A stretch of 38,213 nucleotides of DNA from Bacillota bacterium (GTDB taxonomy: Bacteria > Bacillota > Sulfobacillia > JAIMAT01). Below, piece after piece: positions 7,618 through 15,015 of this stretch. The notes under the pieces are model-generated. The model was not told the DNA's origin. It did not search any database and was given only the letters and a program-made list of their open reading frames with translations. The DNA is taken from NCBI GenBank assembly GCA_029960955.1, contig JASBVS010000001.1, positions 1 through 38,213 of the forward strand, given 5' to 3'. The number at the start of each line of letters is the position of its first letter. Positions within the stretch are counted from its first letter, which is position 1. The position numbers were made by a program, and so were the translations under genes.

Positions 7618-8696
7618 CAGGCGCTCACCTTCCTCCGGCTCGACCGCGCGGTCACCCGCTCCCGCTCCAGAAGCCCCTGGAAGAACTGGCGGTAGGCCGC
7701 CCGATCCGCCTTCCACTCCTCGTACAGGTCGCGGTTGTCCGCGAAGGCCAGCTCGTCGACCATGACGATGCAGTCGTCGACCGGGCAGACCTCCGCGCAG
7801 ATGCCGCAGCCGCAGCACGCCTCGTACTCGGGGTTGTAGTACCCCTCCGGCGTCAGCTCGAAGACCGAGTCGGGGCACTCGACGAAGCACTGCTTGCACT
7901 GCGTGCAGACGTCGAAGTCGATCACCGGCCGCTCCGAGCGCGTCGTGAACTTCTTGAAGGCCTCCTGCCGGCCGCCGCGCGGCGCCGCCGGCACGATGAT
8001 CGCCTCCGCCATCTCCGTCCACTCGGGCAGCTTCACCGGCTCGTAGGTGTTGGGGGCGCCCACCCCCGCCGGCACGGTGCCGACCTGCACCTCCCGGTAG
8101 CCCTGGCGCAGCCAGTCGAGGTGCTGCTCGGCCTTCGGCCCCTTGCCCACCTCCTTCTCCAGCTCCTCCAGCCCGACGACCTCCGGGATCAGCCGCGCGA
8201 TCGCCCCCAGCACCCGGAACTCCGTCCCGTCGTCGTGGTAGACCCAGAGCCCCGAGAAGGACTTCTCCCCCGGCAGGATGGCCAGCCGCCACTCGAAGGG
8301 AAGCCGCGGGATGAACTCCAGCAGCTTGGCGCGCTCGTGCTCGCTGACCACCAGCAGCGCGCCCCCCTCGCGCAGGCCCAGGTGGATCGGCCGGATCCCG
8401 TACCAGGCCCAGGACTCGTGCCCCTTGGCCAGCGTGTCGTCCAGCGCCGCGATCAGCCGGATGTTGTCCGGCTCGTACTTGGCCATCTCCACGTGCAGCT
8501 CGTCCTGGCTCTCCGCGATCACCGCGAACTGCTTCGCCGGGATCCCGTTCCGCTCCGGCGAGTCCGAGTAGCGCGAGATCGTGCCGCCGATCTTGCCCGA
8601 GTGCCGCGACGCCTTGACCAGCGTCTTGACGATGTTGCCCGCCAGGATCTTCTGGAAGACACCCCTGTATGTGATGTCGACCGAACCACTTGCCAC
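7617..8696 (-). CDS. 2-oxoacid (probably oxalate):ferredoxin oxidoreductase, fused gamma-delta subunit
   Basis: Protein of 359 residues joining two parts that many archaeal-type enzymes keep separate. Residues 1 to about 205 are the gamma domain (RGVFQKILAGNIVKTLV; HLGLREGGALLVVSE). Residues about 258-312 are a two-[4Fe-4S] ferredoxin delta domain with C264, C267, C270, C274 and C294/C295, C297, C300, C304. It passes electrons from the TPP site to external ferredoxin. The start is GTG with GGAGG ten bases upstream. The order gammadelta-alpha-beta with a gamma-delta fusion is, from memory, also that of Moorella oxalate oxidoreductase. The 170-base gap to the transporter gene has no clear promoter or terminator, so one operon is likely. 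Confidence 0.9.
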   Translation of the reverse strand: MASGSVDITYRGVFQKILAGNIVKTLVKASRHSGKIGGTISRYSDSPERNGIPAKQFAVIAESQDELHVEMAKYEPDNIRLIAALDDTLAKGHESWAWYGIRPIHLGLREGGALLVVSEHERAKLLEFIPRLPFEWRLAILPGEKSFSGLWVYHDDGTEFRVLGAIARLIPEVVGLEELEKEVGKGPKAEQHLDWLRQGYREVQVGTVPAGVGAPNTYEPVKLPEWTEMAEAIIVPAAPRGGRQEAFKKFTTRSERPVIDFDVCTQCKQCFVECPDSVFELTPEGYYNPEYEACCGCGICAEVCPVDDCIVMVDELAFADNRDLYEEWKADRAAYRQFFQGLLERERVTARSSRRKVSA

Positions 8697-8866
8697 TGCT
8701 GATCAGCCTCCATGGCGTTTCTTGCGGGCGTCCGGCCGGTCATGAGCGGGGCTGCAGCCGGCGTGGACGGCGTGGATGGGACCGGGCAGGACCGATCCTT
8801 CCTGCGGCTCTGCCTGACCGCCGGACACCCTTCCCGTCAAGGCGAGCCCACATCACCTCCCCTGCC

Positions 8867-10174
8867 TCATCCCGTGACGCCCTGCTGCGCGGCGCCGGGG
8901 GCCATCGGTTGTGCAGCGGCCGCGGGCGCGGCCGGCTGCTTCAGCGTGAACGCGATCAGCCCGGCCACGACGGCCATGCCGCCCGCCAGGTACAAATCCA
9001 GCGTCCAGTCGCCGGTGCGGGCGGCCAGCGCTCCGGCCACGAAGCCGGCGAAGACGCCGCCGGCAGCCTTGGCGGAGTAGAGGATCCCGTAGTTGATCCC
9101 GGAGTGCTCGGATCCGAAGTAGTCGCCCACGGCAGCGGGGTTCAGGACGAAGATCGGTCCCCAGAAGAAGGTGAAGAGAATGCTGAGCAACAGGAAGGCC
9201 GCAGGCACACTTCCTGTCATGCGGAGGACAAAGAGCGTGACCCCCATGAGCAGATAGAAAATGCCCATCGTGAGCGGCCGCCCGATACGATCCGACACCC
9301 AGCCGGCGAAGATGCGCCCCAGGCCGTTGGTGATGCGGGAGAGCGTGATCGCCAGCACCGTCAGGCCGGCCGCCTCCTGGAAGCCGGAGCTCTTCCCGAT
9401 GGCCGCCAGGTTGCCGGCGATCATCAACCCTGCCGCGGCGGTGAAGGCAAAGCTGATCCAGAGCGCGTAGAACTGCCAGGTGCGCAGCATCTCGCCGGGG
9501 GTCCACTGCCGCGTCGTGCTCTCCGGCGCACGTCCGGCATGGGCCTGCCGGCCCGGCTCCCAGCCCTCCGGCGCCCATCCCGCCGGCGGGTACCGCAGCA
9601 CCTGGGCCAGGACGAGGATGACGACCAGCTGGGCGACGCCGAACCAGAGAAAGGCCGTCCGCCACCCGTCCGGGGAGGAGCTGATCAGCGACGCCACGAC
9701 GGGGATGAAGATGGCGGATCCGGCTCCGAAACCCGCCGCGTTCAGCCCGGAGACCAGCCCCTTCATGCGCGGCTCCGGGAACCACTTGAGCGCGATACTC
9801 ATGGCGCAGGCGTAGACGATGGCGGGGCCGATGCTGCCGATGCCGTATGCGAGCCACAGCTGCCAGATCTGATGGGCCAGCGAGGAGAAGATCCACCCGA
9901 GACCCGCGAAGAAGGCTGCGACCGTCATCACCCAGCGGGGTCCGATGCGGTCCATGAGGGCGCCGCCCGGGATCTGCCCCAGAGCCTGCACCAGCACGTA
10001 GAAGGTGTACGTCAGGCCGATCAGGGAGAGGCTGGAGCCCATGGAACGCTGCAGCGGGGCCTGAAAGAGGGTGAAGGTGTACTCGTAGACCGAGATCATC
10101 AACATGACCAGAATGGCGAAGACCACCTGCCACCAGCGCGAAGCCGTGCGCGTGCGAGCCGCCTGTACGCCCAT
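8867..10174 (-). CDS. OFA-family MFS transporter, probable oxalate:formate-type antiporter
   Basis: Twelve-span major facilitator protein of 435 residues. The MFS loop motif GALMDRIGPRW lies between spans 2 and 3. The central loop carries YPPAGWAPEGW, the Pro/Gly/Trp signature seen in oxalate/formate antiporter (OFA, OxlT-like) members. Start ATG 10174 follows AAAGGAGG by ten bases; the frame runs open upstream to 10408 but that part is hydrophilic, Arg/Pro-rich and lies in the leader. As first gene of the operon with the oxidoreductase, it would bring oxalate (or another small dicarboxylate or oxoacid) into the cell. OFA members also carry other monocarboxylates, so the substrate is inferred. 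Confidence 0.88.
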   Translation of the reverse strand: MGVQAARTRTASRWWQVVFAILVMLMISVYEYTFTLFQAPLQRSMGSSLSLIGLTYTFYVLVQALGQIPGGALMDRIGPRWVMTVAAFFAGLGWIFSSLAHQIWQLWLAYGIGSIGPAIVYACAMSIALKWFPEPRMKGLVSGLNAAGFGAGSAIFIPVVASLISSSPDGWRTAFLWFGVAQLVVILVLAQVLRYPPAGWAPEGWEPGRQAHAGRAPESTTRQWTPGEMLRTWQFYALWISFAFTAAAGLMIAGNLAAIGKSSGFQEAAGLTVLAITLSRITNGLGRIFAGWVSDRIGRPLTMGIFYLLMGVTLFVLRMTGSVPAAFLLLSILFTFFWGPIFVLNPAAVGDYFGSEHSGINYGILYSAKAAGGVFAGFVAGALAARTGDWTLDLYLAGGMAVVAGLIAFTLKQPAAPAAAAQPMAPGAAQQGVTG

Positions 10175-10281
10175 TCCGATTGCGCCTCCTTTGCGCAGCC
10201 TGGAACCTGGCCACCCTTCGCTCCGCCGGAAGGTCGCCAGCACCGGTCCCGGTTCTTGCCGGAACCGGCGCCGGAGGCGTT

Positions 10282-10296
10282 GGCATACGGCATGCC
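10282..10296. promoter_or_regulatory. Inverted-repeat site GGCATACGGCATGCC, candidate operator A
   Basis: Near-perfect 15-bp palindrome with GGCAT/ATGCC arms, in the leader of the transporter operon about 110 bases upstream of the start codon. Its core GCATACGGCAT recurs in site B. Size and symmetry suit a GntR-family dimer. Confidence 0.4.
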
Positions 10297-10410
10297 ATCC
10301 TGGCCGGGATCGCGGTGGGCGGTTCTTCTCGGAGGGCGGAAGTACGAGGAATGCCCGCGGGTGCCCGCACTTGTGGCTACCGGAAGAGGGCCCACGTGGT
10401 CGCCGCAACC

Positions 10411-10425
10411 AGCATACGGCATACC
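10411..10425. promoter_or_regulatory. Inverted-repeat site AGCATACGGCATACC, candidate operator B
   Basis: Shares the 11-base core GCATACGGCAT with site A and lies just downstream of the predicted transcription start (about +12 to +26), where a bound repressor would block elongation. Confidence 0.4.
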
Positions 10426-10443
10426 GGCCAAACTCCAGAAGCG

Positions 10444-10472
10444 ATACTAGGAGCGACCAATTAGACAGTCAA
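10444..10472 (-). promoter_or_regulatory. Sigma-A-type promoter of the transporter-oxidoreductase operon
   Basis: On the minus strand, TTGACT, a 17-base spacer, then TAGTAT. The predicted leader to the transporter start is about 260 bases and contains both GCATACGGCAT sites. Confidence 0.65.
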
Positions 10473-10914
10473 TAGACCCTTTCCGACGCCAGAGGCGTTT
10501 ACGATTCACGCAAAGCGGCCCATTGCTGACCGTGAAATGCCGGGACCAGCTATTTCGGATGATGAAGACAAAAAGGCGCCACCGTTCCAGAAGCTGGGGG
10601 CAATCGCCGTTTCATGTTTTGGCAAATCGGTCGTTCGCCCGATCCTGGATGCGCGACGAGTACCGGGCCACAAGAGTTGCACAGGCGGCTCCCGGTAAGG
10701 CGTGGAGGCCTTCGCGATTCCCCCGGAGTGAAAGAACTGCGGCTCGCCCCTCGGGCAGAGGGCCTACCCGGACGCGTAACAGCAGTAGAAACTGGGGATA
10801 CTGGAGTGCGTTGGGCGGAAATGTGACTTCGTGTAGAACTTGAGGCCGCAGTAATGCGACGGATAGGGAACTTCGCCTCGCCCTGGCCGCCGATCGCCCG
10901 TGCGGACGGTCCTT
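10473..10914. other. Intergenic region of lower GC, no gene recognised
   Basis: About 440 bases between divergent transcription units, visibly less GC-rich than its surroundings. Open frames crossing it lack ribosome sites and family features. It may be a remnant of an inserted element or a long regulatory spacer. Confidence 0.4.
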
Positions 10915-10948
10915 GGTATACCGCCGGCGGCGCTCTCCGTGCTATAGT
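10915..10948 (+). promoter_or_regulatory. Extended -10 promoter with an overlapping GGTATACC palindrome
   Basis: TGCTATAGT at 10940-10948 is an extended -10 element. GGTATACC (10915-10922) covers the expected -35 region and resembles the GGTAT/GTATGC arms of sites A and B. This would fit control of the plus-strand genes, including the GntR-family gene, by their own product. Confidence 0.35.
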
Positions 10949-10986
10949 TGCAGGTGCAGGGGTTCTCCGAACCCGTGCGCCGGGAG

Positions 10987-11021
10987 CGGCCAAAAAACCA
11001 CCGGGATCGGTCAAAAAACCA
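10987..11021 (+). repeat. Direct repeat CGGYCAAAAAACCA, 21-bp period
   Basis: CGGCCAAAAAACCA (10987-11000) and CGGTCAAAAAACCA (11008-11021) lie two helical turns apart, directly ahead of the small membrane-protein gene and after the predicted promoter. The A tracts stand out in GC-rich DNA. Role unknown. Confidence 0.6.
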
Positions 11022-11048
11022 AATTTCTTCGCAGAGGGGGTCACGCAA

Positions 11049-11189
11049 GTGTTGCTCCTCGACGAGGGGATCGCGGTGGCGGGTCTGGTGCTGCTCGCGG
11101 CGGTCGGGTACCTGCGCGTCAGGGCCGAGCTCTTCCGTCTCCGCCAGGAGATGGGGCCCCGGGTCGTGCGCCGCTCGCGCGCCGCCTGA
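11049..11189 (+). CDS. Small single-span membrane protein, 46 residues
   Basis: Starts with GTG behind GAGGGGG at eight-base spacing, one of the better ribosome sites in the window. The product has one hydrophobic segment (GIAVAGLVLLAAVGYL) followed by a basic amphipathic tail (RVRAELFRLRQE, then RVVRRSR), so it should sit in the membrane with the tail in the cytoplasm. No family recognised. It is the first gene downstream of the extended -10 promoter and precedes the GntR-family regulator by about 190 bases, possibly cotranscribed. The evidence is the ribosome site and clean topology only; a homologue search would decide. Confidence 0.5.
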   Translation: MLLLDEGIAVAGLVLLAAVGYLRVRAELFRLRQEMGPRVVRRSRAA

Positions 11190-11382
11190 ACCGGTGCCCG
11201 GCGGCAGCCGGGATGGGCGCTGCCATGGGGAGCGGCCGGAACCGTACGGCAGGCCGGGGACCCTCCAGCACCTGAGGGCCTGACGCTTGCTCCGATTCGG
11301 GTCGTTCCGCTGGGCAGAGGTCCGTGGCGAGCCGGCTCCAGGGGGGCCGGCTCCGCCCGGGCGGCGGATCCGGCGCTCAAGC

Positions 11383-12201
11383 ATGCCTCTTCGACGGGGA
11401 AGGTGGCCCGGGACGCGATCGCGAGTCAACCTGCCTCGCGTGGCGGCGGAACGCATTCCAGGCCTTGTCGACGAGGTCTGCAAGACCATCCGTTCCGCCA
11501 TTCTCGAAGGGACCCTGAGCGAGGGGACCCACCTCGTCGAGCGCCATCTGGCCGACCAGCTGGGCGTCAGCCGGACGCCCGTCCGCGAAGCGCTCCTGCG
11601 ACTGGAACGCGAGGGCCTGCTGCTCTACCGGCCGCGCAGCGGCATGGTGGTCCGCGGAGTCGACGAAGGTTCGGTCCGCGATCTCTTCCTGATGCGCGAG
11701 CTGCTGGAGGGGCTGGCTGCGCGCCTGGCCGCCGAGCGGCACGCAGCGGAGGAGCTGGAGGAGCTGGAGAGGCTCCTGCGCGAGGCCGAGGCCGCGGTGG
11801 AGCGCGACGACGTCGACGCGGCCGCGGCCCAGAACGTGGCGCTCACGCTCCAGATCTATCGCATGGCGCACAGTCCGCGCCTGGAGCAGACGCTGGCGGC
11901 CCTGCGCGACTACATCGAAAGCTTCGCCCGCGCCGGCTACCGGGACGACTGCCGGCTCCGGCAGGCGCACCGGGAGCACACGGCCATCGGGTCGGCGATA
12001 CGCCACGGCGACGGCGCGCTGGCGGAGCGGCTGGTGCGGCTCCACGTCCGCCGGTCGCTGGAGAGCCGGAAGCATCCGCGCCCCGCCAGGCCCGCCGGCT
12101 CTCCGCTACGCGGCGGCGAGTCGCCGGCGCTCCCGGTCGCCGCGGGACGGGAGGCGGATCAGGATCCCCGCGGGCAGGGCGACGGCGCGAAGACCCAGTG
12201 A
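11383..12201 (+). CDS. GntR-family regulator, FCD subfamily
   Basis: Transcription factor of about 272 residues. The N-terminal winged helix has the GntR signature (VCKTIRSAILEGTLSEG; ERHLADQLGVSRTPVREALLRLEREGLL). The C-terminal all-helical FCD domain (DLFLMRELLEGLAARLAA; HREHTAIGSAIRHGD; LVRLHVRRSLE) usually binds a small organic acid and often a metal through Asp/His residues. The start is uncertain: ATG 11383 has no good ribosome site; GTG 11440 or an upstream start are possible. The last 43 bases overlap the convergent GtrA gene and the tail is Pro/Gly-rich. As the nearest regulator, divergent from the oxalate operon, it is the best candidate to control that operon in response to oxalate or a related acid. 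Confidence 0.87.
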   Translation: MPLRRGRWPGTRSRVNLPRVAAERIPGLVDEVCKTIRSAILEGTLSEGTHLVERHLADQLGVSRTPVREALLRLEREGLLLYRPRSGMVVRGVDEGSVRDLFLMRELLEGLAARLAAERHAAEELEELERLLREAEAAVERDDVDAAAAQNVALTLQIYRMAHSPRLEQTLAALRDYIESFARAGYRDDCRLRQAHREHTAIGSAIRHGDGALAERLVRLHVRRSLESRKHPRPARPAGSPLRGGESPALPVAAGREADQDPRGQGDGAKTQ

Positions 12202-12551
12202 CGGTAACCGAACCAGTCGAGCGCCGCCGTCACCAGCACGCCGCCCAGCCGCGCAGGCAGCGGCCGGAGGGAGGCCGCCAGCCAGGCCGTCGCGAGCACA
12301 CCGGCGAGCAGCCCCGTGCCGCTCACCAGCAGGAAGCGGAGCGGCCGCGCCTCGCTCCGGAAGACCCAGCTACGCTGGAGCAGGAAGCCCTGCACCATGG
12401 CGCTTCCTCCCGAGAGAAGCGCCAGCCAGGCATGCGTCTCCGCCCCGGCCGGCCCGAGCCAGGCGGAGCCGGCGCCGTACAGCGCGAGGTCCGTCAGCGT
12501 GTTCAGCAGCCCCGTCACCGCGAAGCGGACGAACCGGAGCAGTTCCCCCAC
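12159..12551 (-). CDS. GtrA-family membrane protein
   Basis: Protein of 130 residues with four membrane spans and the GtrA signature: FVRFAVTGLLNTLTDLALY at the start and RSWVFRSEARPLRFLLVSG in the middle, ending with FGYRHWVFAP. GtrA proteins are thought to help move undecaprenyl-linked sugars across the membrane for surface-glycan decoration. GTG start with GGAGG upstream. It stands alone here, convergent with the regulator; a second GtrA domain occurs in the fusion at 18.3-19.6 kb. Confidence 0.85.
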   Translation of the reverse strand: MGELLRFVRFAVTGLLNTLTDLALYGAGSAWLGPAGAETHAWLALLSGGSAMVQGFLLQRSWVFRSEARPLRFLLVSGTGLLAGVLATAWLAASLRPLPARLGGVLVTAALDWFGYRHWVFAPSPCPRGS

Positions 12552-12649
12552 CTCGCTCCACCTCCGGGCTCACCTTGGCCAGTTCCCCGGCTTCTCCATG
12601 CGCCCCATGCGGACGTGGCGGCATATGCCGGTCCAGGGGTGGAGCGGAG

Positions 12650-12985
12650 ATGGAGCTGAGCTGGAGCGACGCGATCCTGGCGGGCGTGGGCGCCGCGGTC
12701 GGCTACCTCCTGCGCCGGGTGGCGCGGGATCCCGCACGGCTGGTCCGCCTGATGGAGATCGCCCAGATCGTGGTGCGCGCGGTGGAGGAGATGGGGGCCG
12801 TCTACGGCTGGGACGGCGCGATGAAGAAGAGCGAGGCGGACCGCCGCCTCCGCCGCCTGGCGGCGCTCCACGGATTGCGCATGGGCGGCGAGGAGGCCGA
12901 CACGGTCATCGAGGCGGCCGTCGCCGATCTGAAGGGAGCGGGCATCCAGCTCTCCCGCCGCCGTCCGGCCGCCGGCGCCCGCTGA
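12650..12985 (+). CDS. LLH-family holin-like membrane protein
   Basis: Protein of 111 residues with one N-terminal hydrophobic helix (AILAGVGAAVGYLL), then a charged helical domain (MEIAQIVVRAVEEMGAVYGWDGAMKKSEADRR split over the two halves, and DTVIEAAVADL). This arrangement matches the phage holin LL-H family, in which the GW.G..K motif and the C-terminal EAAV segment recur. No endolysin or other phage gene is nearby, so it is an orphan; a housekeeping role in cell-wall release or a prophage relic are both possible. ATG start behind GGAGCGGAG. Confidence 0.7.
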   Translation: MELSWSDAILAGVGAAVGYLLRRVARDPARLVRLMEIAQIVVRAVEEMGAVYGWDGAMKKSEADRRLRRLAALHGLRMGGEEADTVIEAAVADLKGAGIQLSRRRPAAGAR

Positions 12986-13270
12986 TCCCGGATCGCGGGG
13001 GTCGCTTGGTGCCGCCGCGAAATCGGGGAGGCTGTCGACCTCGCCTGGCAGGGAGATGCGGCGCGGGTGGCGAATGCGAACGCCCGTGGCCGGCTCCGAC
13101 AGGCCGGCGGTTTCCTTTGCGCTGTGCCGAGCCGGGGTGGTGGGTAGCCTAGCCTGGGTGGAAGGTCCGACCACTCCGGGCGAGGCTCGTTGCGGTAGAC
13201 TCGGATCTGTGGGCCGGGAAAGGCGCCACGGGCCGGCGTGGACGGCGAACAAGCCAAGGAGGTCGACAGC

Positions 13271-13510
13271 ATGGCCTATGTCATCTGCGAACCGTGCATC
13301 GGCGTGAAGGACAAGTCCTGCCAGGAGGTCTGCCCCGTCAACTGCATCGTCGAGGGCGAAGACCAGCTCTACATCGACCCCAGCCTGTGCATCGACTGCA
13401 GCCTTTGCGTCGGCGTCTGCCCGGTGAGCGCGATCTACTTCCAGGAAGACGTCCCCGACCAGTGGAAGAGCTACATCGACAAGAACGCCAACTTCTTCGC
13501 GAACAAGTAG
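13271..13510 (+). CDS. 7Fe (3Fe-4S/4Fe-4S) ferredoxin
   Basis: Soluble electron carrier of 79 residues. The ligands for one [3Fe-4S] and one [4Fe-4S] cluster are visible at C9, C17, C21 and C25 (SCQEVCPVNC) and at C40, C43, C46 and C50 (CIDCSLCVGVCP). The sequence (AYVI.EPCIG.KD.SC, and WKSYIDKNANFF near the end) closely follows Bacillus/Thermus-type 7Fe ferredoxins; an extra Cys at residue 6 is unusual. AAGGAGG lies eight bases before the ATG. It is a plausible electron acceptor for the 2-oxoacid and aldehyde oxidoreductases in the window. It appears monocistronic, with a hairpin downstream. Confidence 0.93.
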   Translation: MAYVICEPCIGVKDKSCQEVCPVNCIVEGEDQLYIDPSLCIDCSLCVGVCPVSAIYFQEDVPDQWKSYIDKNANFFANK

Positions 13511-13590
13511 GAGGCCATCTCGGAGGCCCGGTGCCGGCGCCAGTGCGCCGGGAGGGGCGCCGCGGGGAGCCCAGGCCCTGAAGATAGACG

Positions 13591-13616
13591 AAGCGGGTCG
13601 CGGTGGCGGCCCGCTT
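13591..13616 (+). terminator. Hairpin after the ferredoxin gene
   Basis: AAGCGGGTCGC pairs with GCGGCCCGCTT (11 bp, one G-T pair, four-base loop). It lies between convergent genes and may serve both; only a short T run follows. Confidence 0.6.
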
Positions 13617-13684
13617 TCGCGTCCCCTCCCGGGGCAGCCCCGCCGGCGGCGGGAGCACAGCCTGCCCGCAGGACCGGCGGCGGT

Positions 13685-14521
13685 TCAGCTCGAGCGCGCC
13701 GGCTGCGCCTCGCGCCGGCCGACCTGGAGCCAGAAGGCGCCGACGATGGCCAGTACCACGAGCTGTGCGACCAGCGACTGCCAGGTGGGGTAGAGGCCGA
13801 GGAAGCCCCATCCCGGCACGGGCGCCGCCGACTCCGGGACCAGGCCGGCTTCCTGGAGCGCGTGGACGCTCGACCCGGCGAACTTGAAGGCCATCACGTC
13901 GAGGAGCAGCGAGGCGACCAGGAAGACGGCGTGGACCGGCAGGCGCCACCCGAGGCGCAGGGCCAGGAGCCCCGCCGCGACGAGGAGGGCGAGCGCGCCG
14001 CCGAGCCCGAGCGCCAGCTGGCCCGGAGCGATGGAGGCCGCCATGCCCGCGAAGAAGACGACCGTCTCGACCCCCTCGCGCAGGACGGCGGTTCCTGCGA
14101 TCAGGCCGAGCGAGAGCAGGCTCCCGCGCGCCAGCGCGGAGCCGACCTGCTCCCGCAGGAAGCGGTTCCATCCCTCGACCGTCGCCTTCTCGTGCACCCA
14201 GGTGCCGACGGAGAGCATGAGGACGACGGCGGCGAGGCCGGCGAGACCCGAGACCAGCTCCTGACCGGCGTCGGCCGCCTCCGCCGCGAGCCAGCGCTTG
14301 AGCGCGAACCCCAGCAGGAGGGCGAGGAGAAGGCCGCCGGCCGTCCCGGCGGCGACGGCCAGCCTCTGGCGTCCGCGCAGGGCCCCGCCGCTCCGCTCGA
14401 CCAGGGTGAGGAGCGCGACCACCACCAGCAGCGCCTCGAACCCCTCGCGCAGGACGATGGCAGCCGCGTCGAAAGCGCCGTAGCCGGCGCCGGGCAGCGC
14501 TGCGGCAAGCAGGAAATCCAT
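13685..14521 (-). CDS. FTR1/EfeU-type iron permease
   Basis: Membrane iron transporter of 278 residues with about seven spans. Both iron-binding REGxE motifs of the FTR1 family are present: REGFE at residues 25-29 and REGVE at 148-152. ATG start behind GGGAGG at seven bases. No EfeO or EfeB partner is adjacent, so it may work alone or with partners elsewhere. The promoter carries Fur-like half-sites, fitting repression under iron sufficiency, perhaps by the Fur-family protein of this window. A frame extension to 14776 was rejected: it is non-hydrophobic and lies beyond the ribosome site and promoter. Confidence 0.9.
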   Translation of the reverse strand: MDFLLAAALPGAGYGAFDAAAIVLREGFEALLVVVALLTLVERSGGALRGRQRLAVAAGTAGGLLLALLLGFALKRWLAAEAADAGQELVSGLAGLAAVVLMLSVGTWVHEKATVEGWNRFLREQVGSALARGSLLSLGLIAGTAVLREGVETVVFFAGMAASIAPGQLALGLGGALALLVAAGLLALRLGWRLPVHAVFLVASLLLDVMAFKFAGSSVHALQEAGLVPESAAPVPGWGFLGLYPTWQSLVAQLVVLAIVGAFWLQVGRREAQPARSS

Positions 14522-14622
14522 GCCGGATCCTCCCTCGGGGGAAGGACGGAAGGCGGGCCGACCAGCGGGCAGGTTGCCATCCCTTCGCTTCCCCGTATAT
14601 GGCAGGTAAGGTGACCCATAGA

Positions 14623-14658
14623 GTTCTCGTTCGACACTCCAACAGTAAGAATGAGAAC
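14623..14658. promoter_or_regulatory. Fur-like inverted half-sites
   Basis: GTTCTCGTTC (14623-14632) and GAATGAGAAC (14649-14658) are inverted copies with one mismatch. AATGAGAA matches seven of eight bases of the Fur half-site AATGATAA. One copy lies in the -35/-10 spacer of the permease promoter, the other just after the -10. Confidence 0.45.
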
Positions 14659-14671
14659 CGTTCGCTGTCAA
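14643..14671 (-). promoter_or_regulatory. Promoter of the iron permease gene
   Basis: On the minus strand, TTGACA, a 17-base spacer, then TTACTG. The -35 is perfect and the -10 weak. Confidence 0.5.
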
Positions 14672-15015
14672 GCCGGGCGCGTCCGCTACGGCAGCCGCCT
14701 GTCGGCCCGGCTGCCGCGCGCCGGGGAGCCTGGGGAGAACGGGCTCGCCCGTCGACTCCAGCCCTTCCCCTGCCACCGCTCACCGCCGCCGCCAGTGGAG
14801 GAGAGCGGAAGCGGAGACGCGAACTTGGCCACGTCACCGGGTCGCCATCGCACCTTTGCGGCAGCCCACGGGGCATCCTGGCTTTCTGGGCGAAGCCTGC
14901 CGCAGGAAGCGACCGGACGGGCGGCACCTTCCGTCACGCGGCCGCCGGAGCAGGTGGGTGGACTGGGAGCGGCTGCGGCTGTCCAGGCCGGAAAGCCCGG
15001 AAAAGGGAGGTCCGA
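14672..15015. other. Intergenic region, no gene recognised
   Basis: Leader region of the plus-strand glycosyltransferase, divergent to the permease. Frames that cross it have no ribosome site and read as Arg/Pro/Ala-rich. No promoter with good hexamers was found. Confidence 0.4.

Noticed and set aside
5046-7695. Long plus-strand frames opposite the oxidoreductase subunits
   Set aside because: Antisense shadows with low-complexity translation; the minus strand carries the TPP and cluster motifs.
5268-8696. Plain pyruvate:ferredoxin oxidoreductase
   Set aside because: YPIRPYD in place of YPITPS and the adjacent OFA transporter make oxalate more likely; kept as the main alternative.
10175-10408. 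N-terminal extension of the OFA transporter
   Set aside because: Hydrophilic Arg/Pro-rich translation ahead of a strong AAAGGAGG site and the first membrane span; read as 5' leader.
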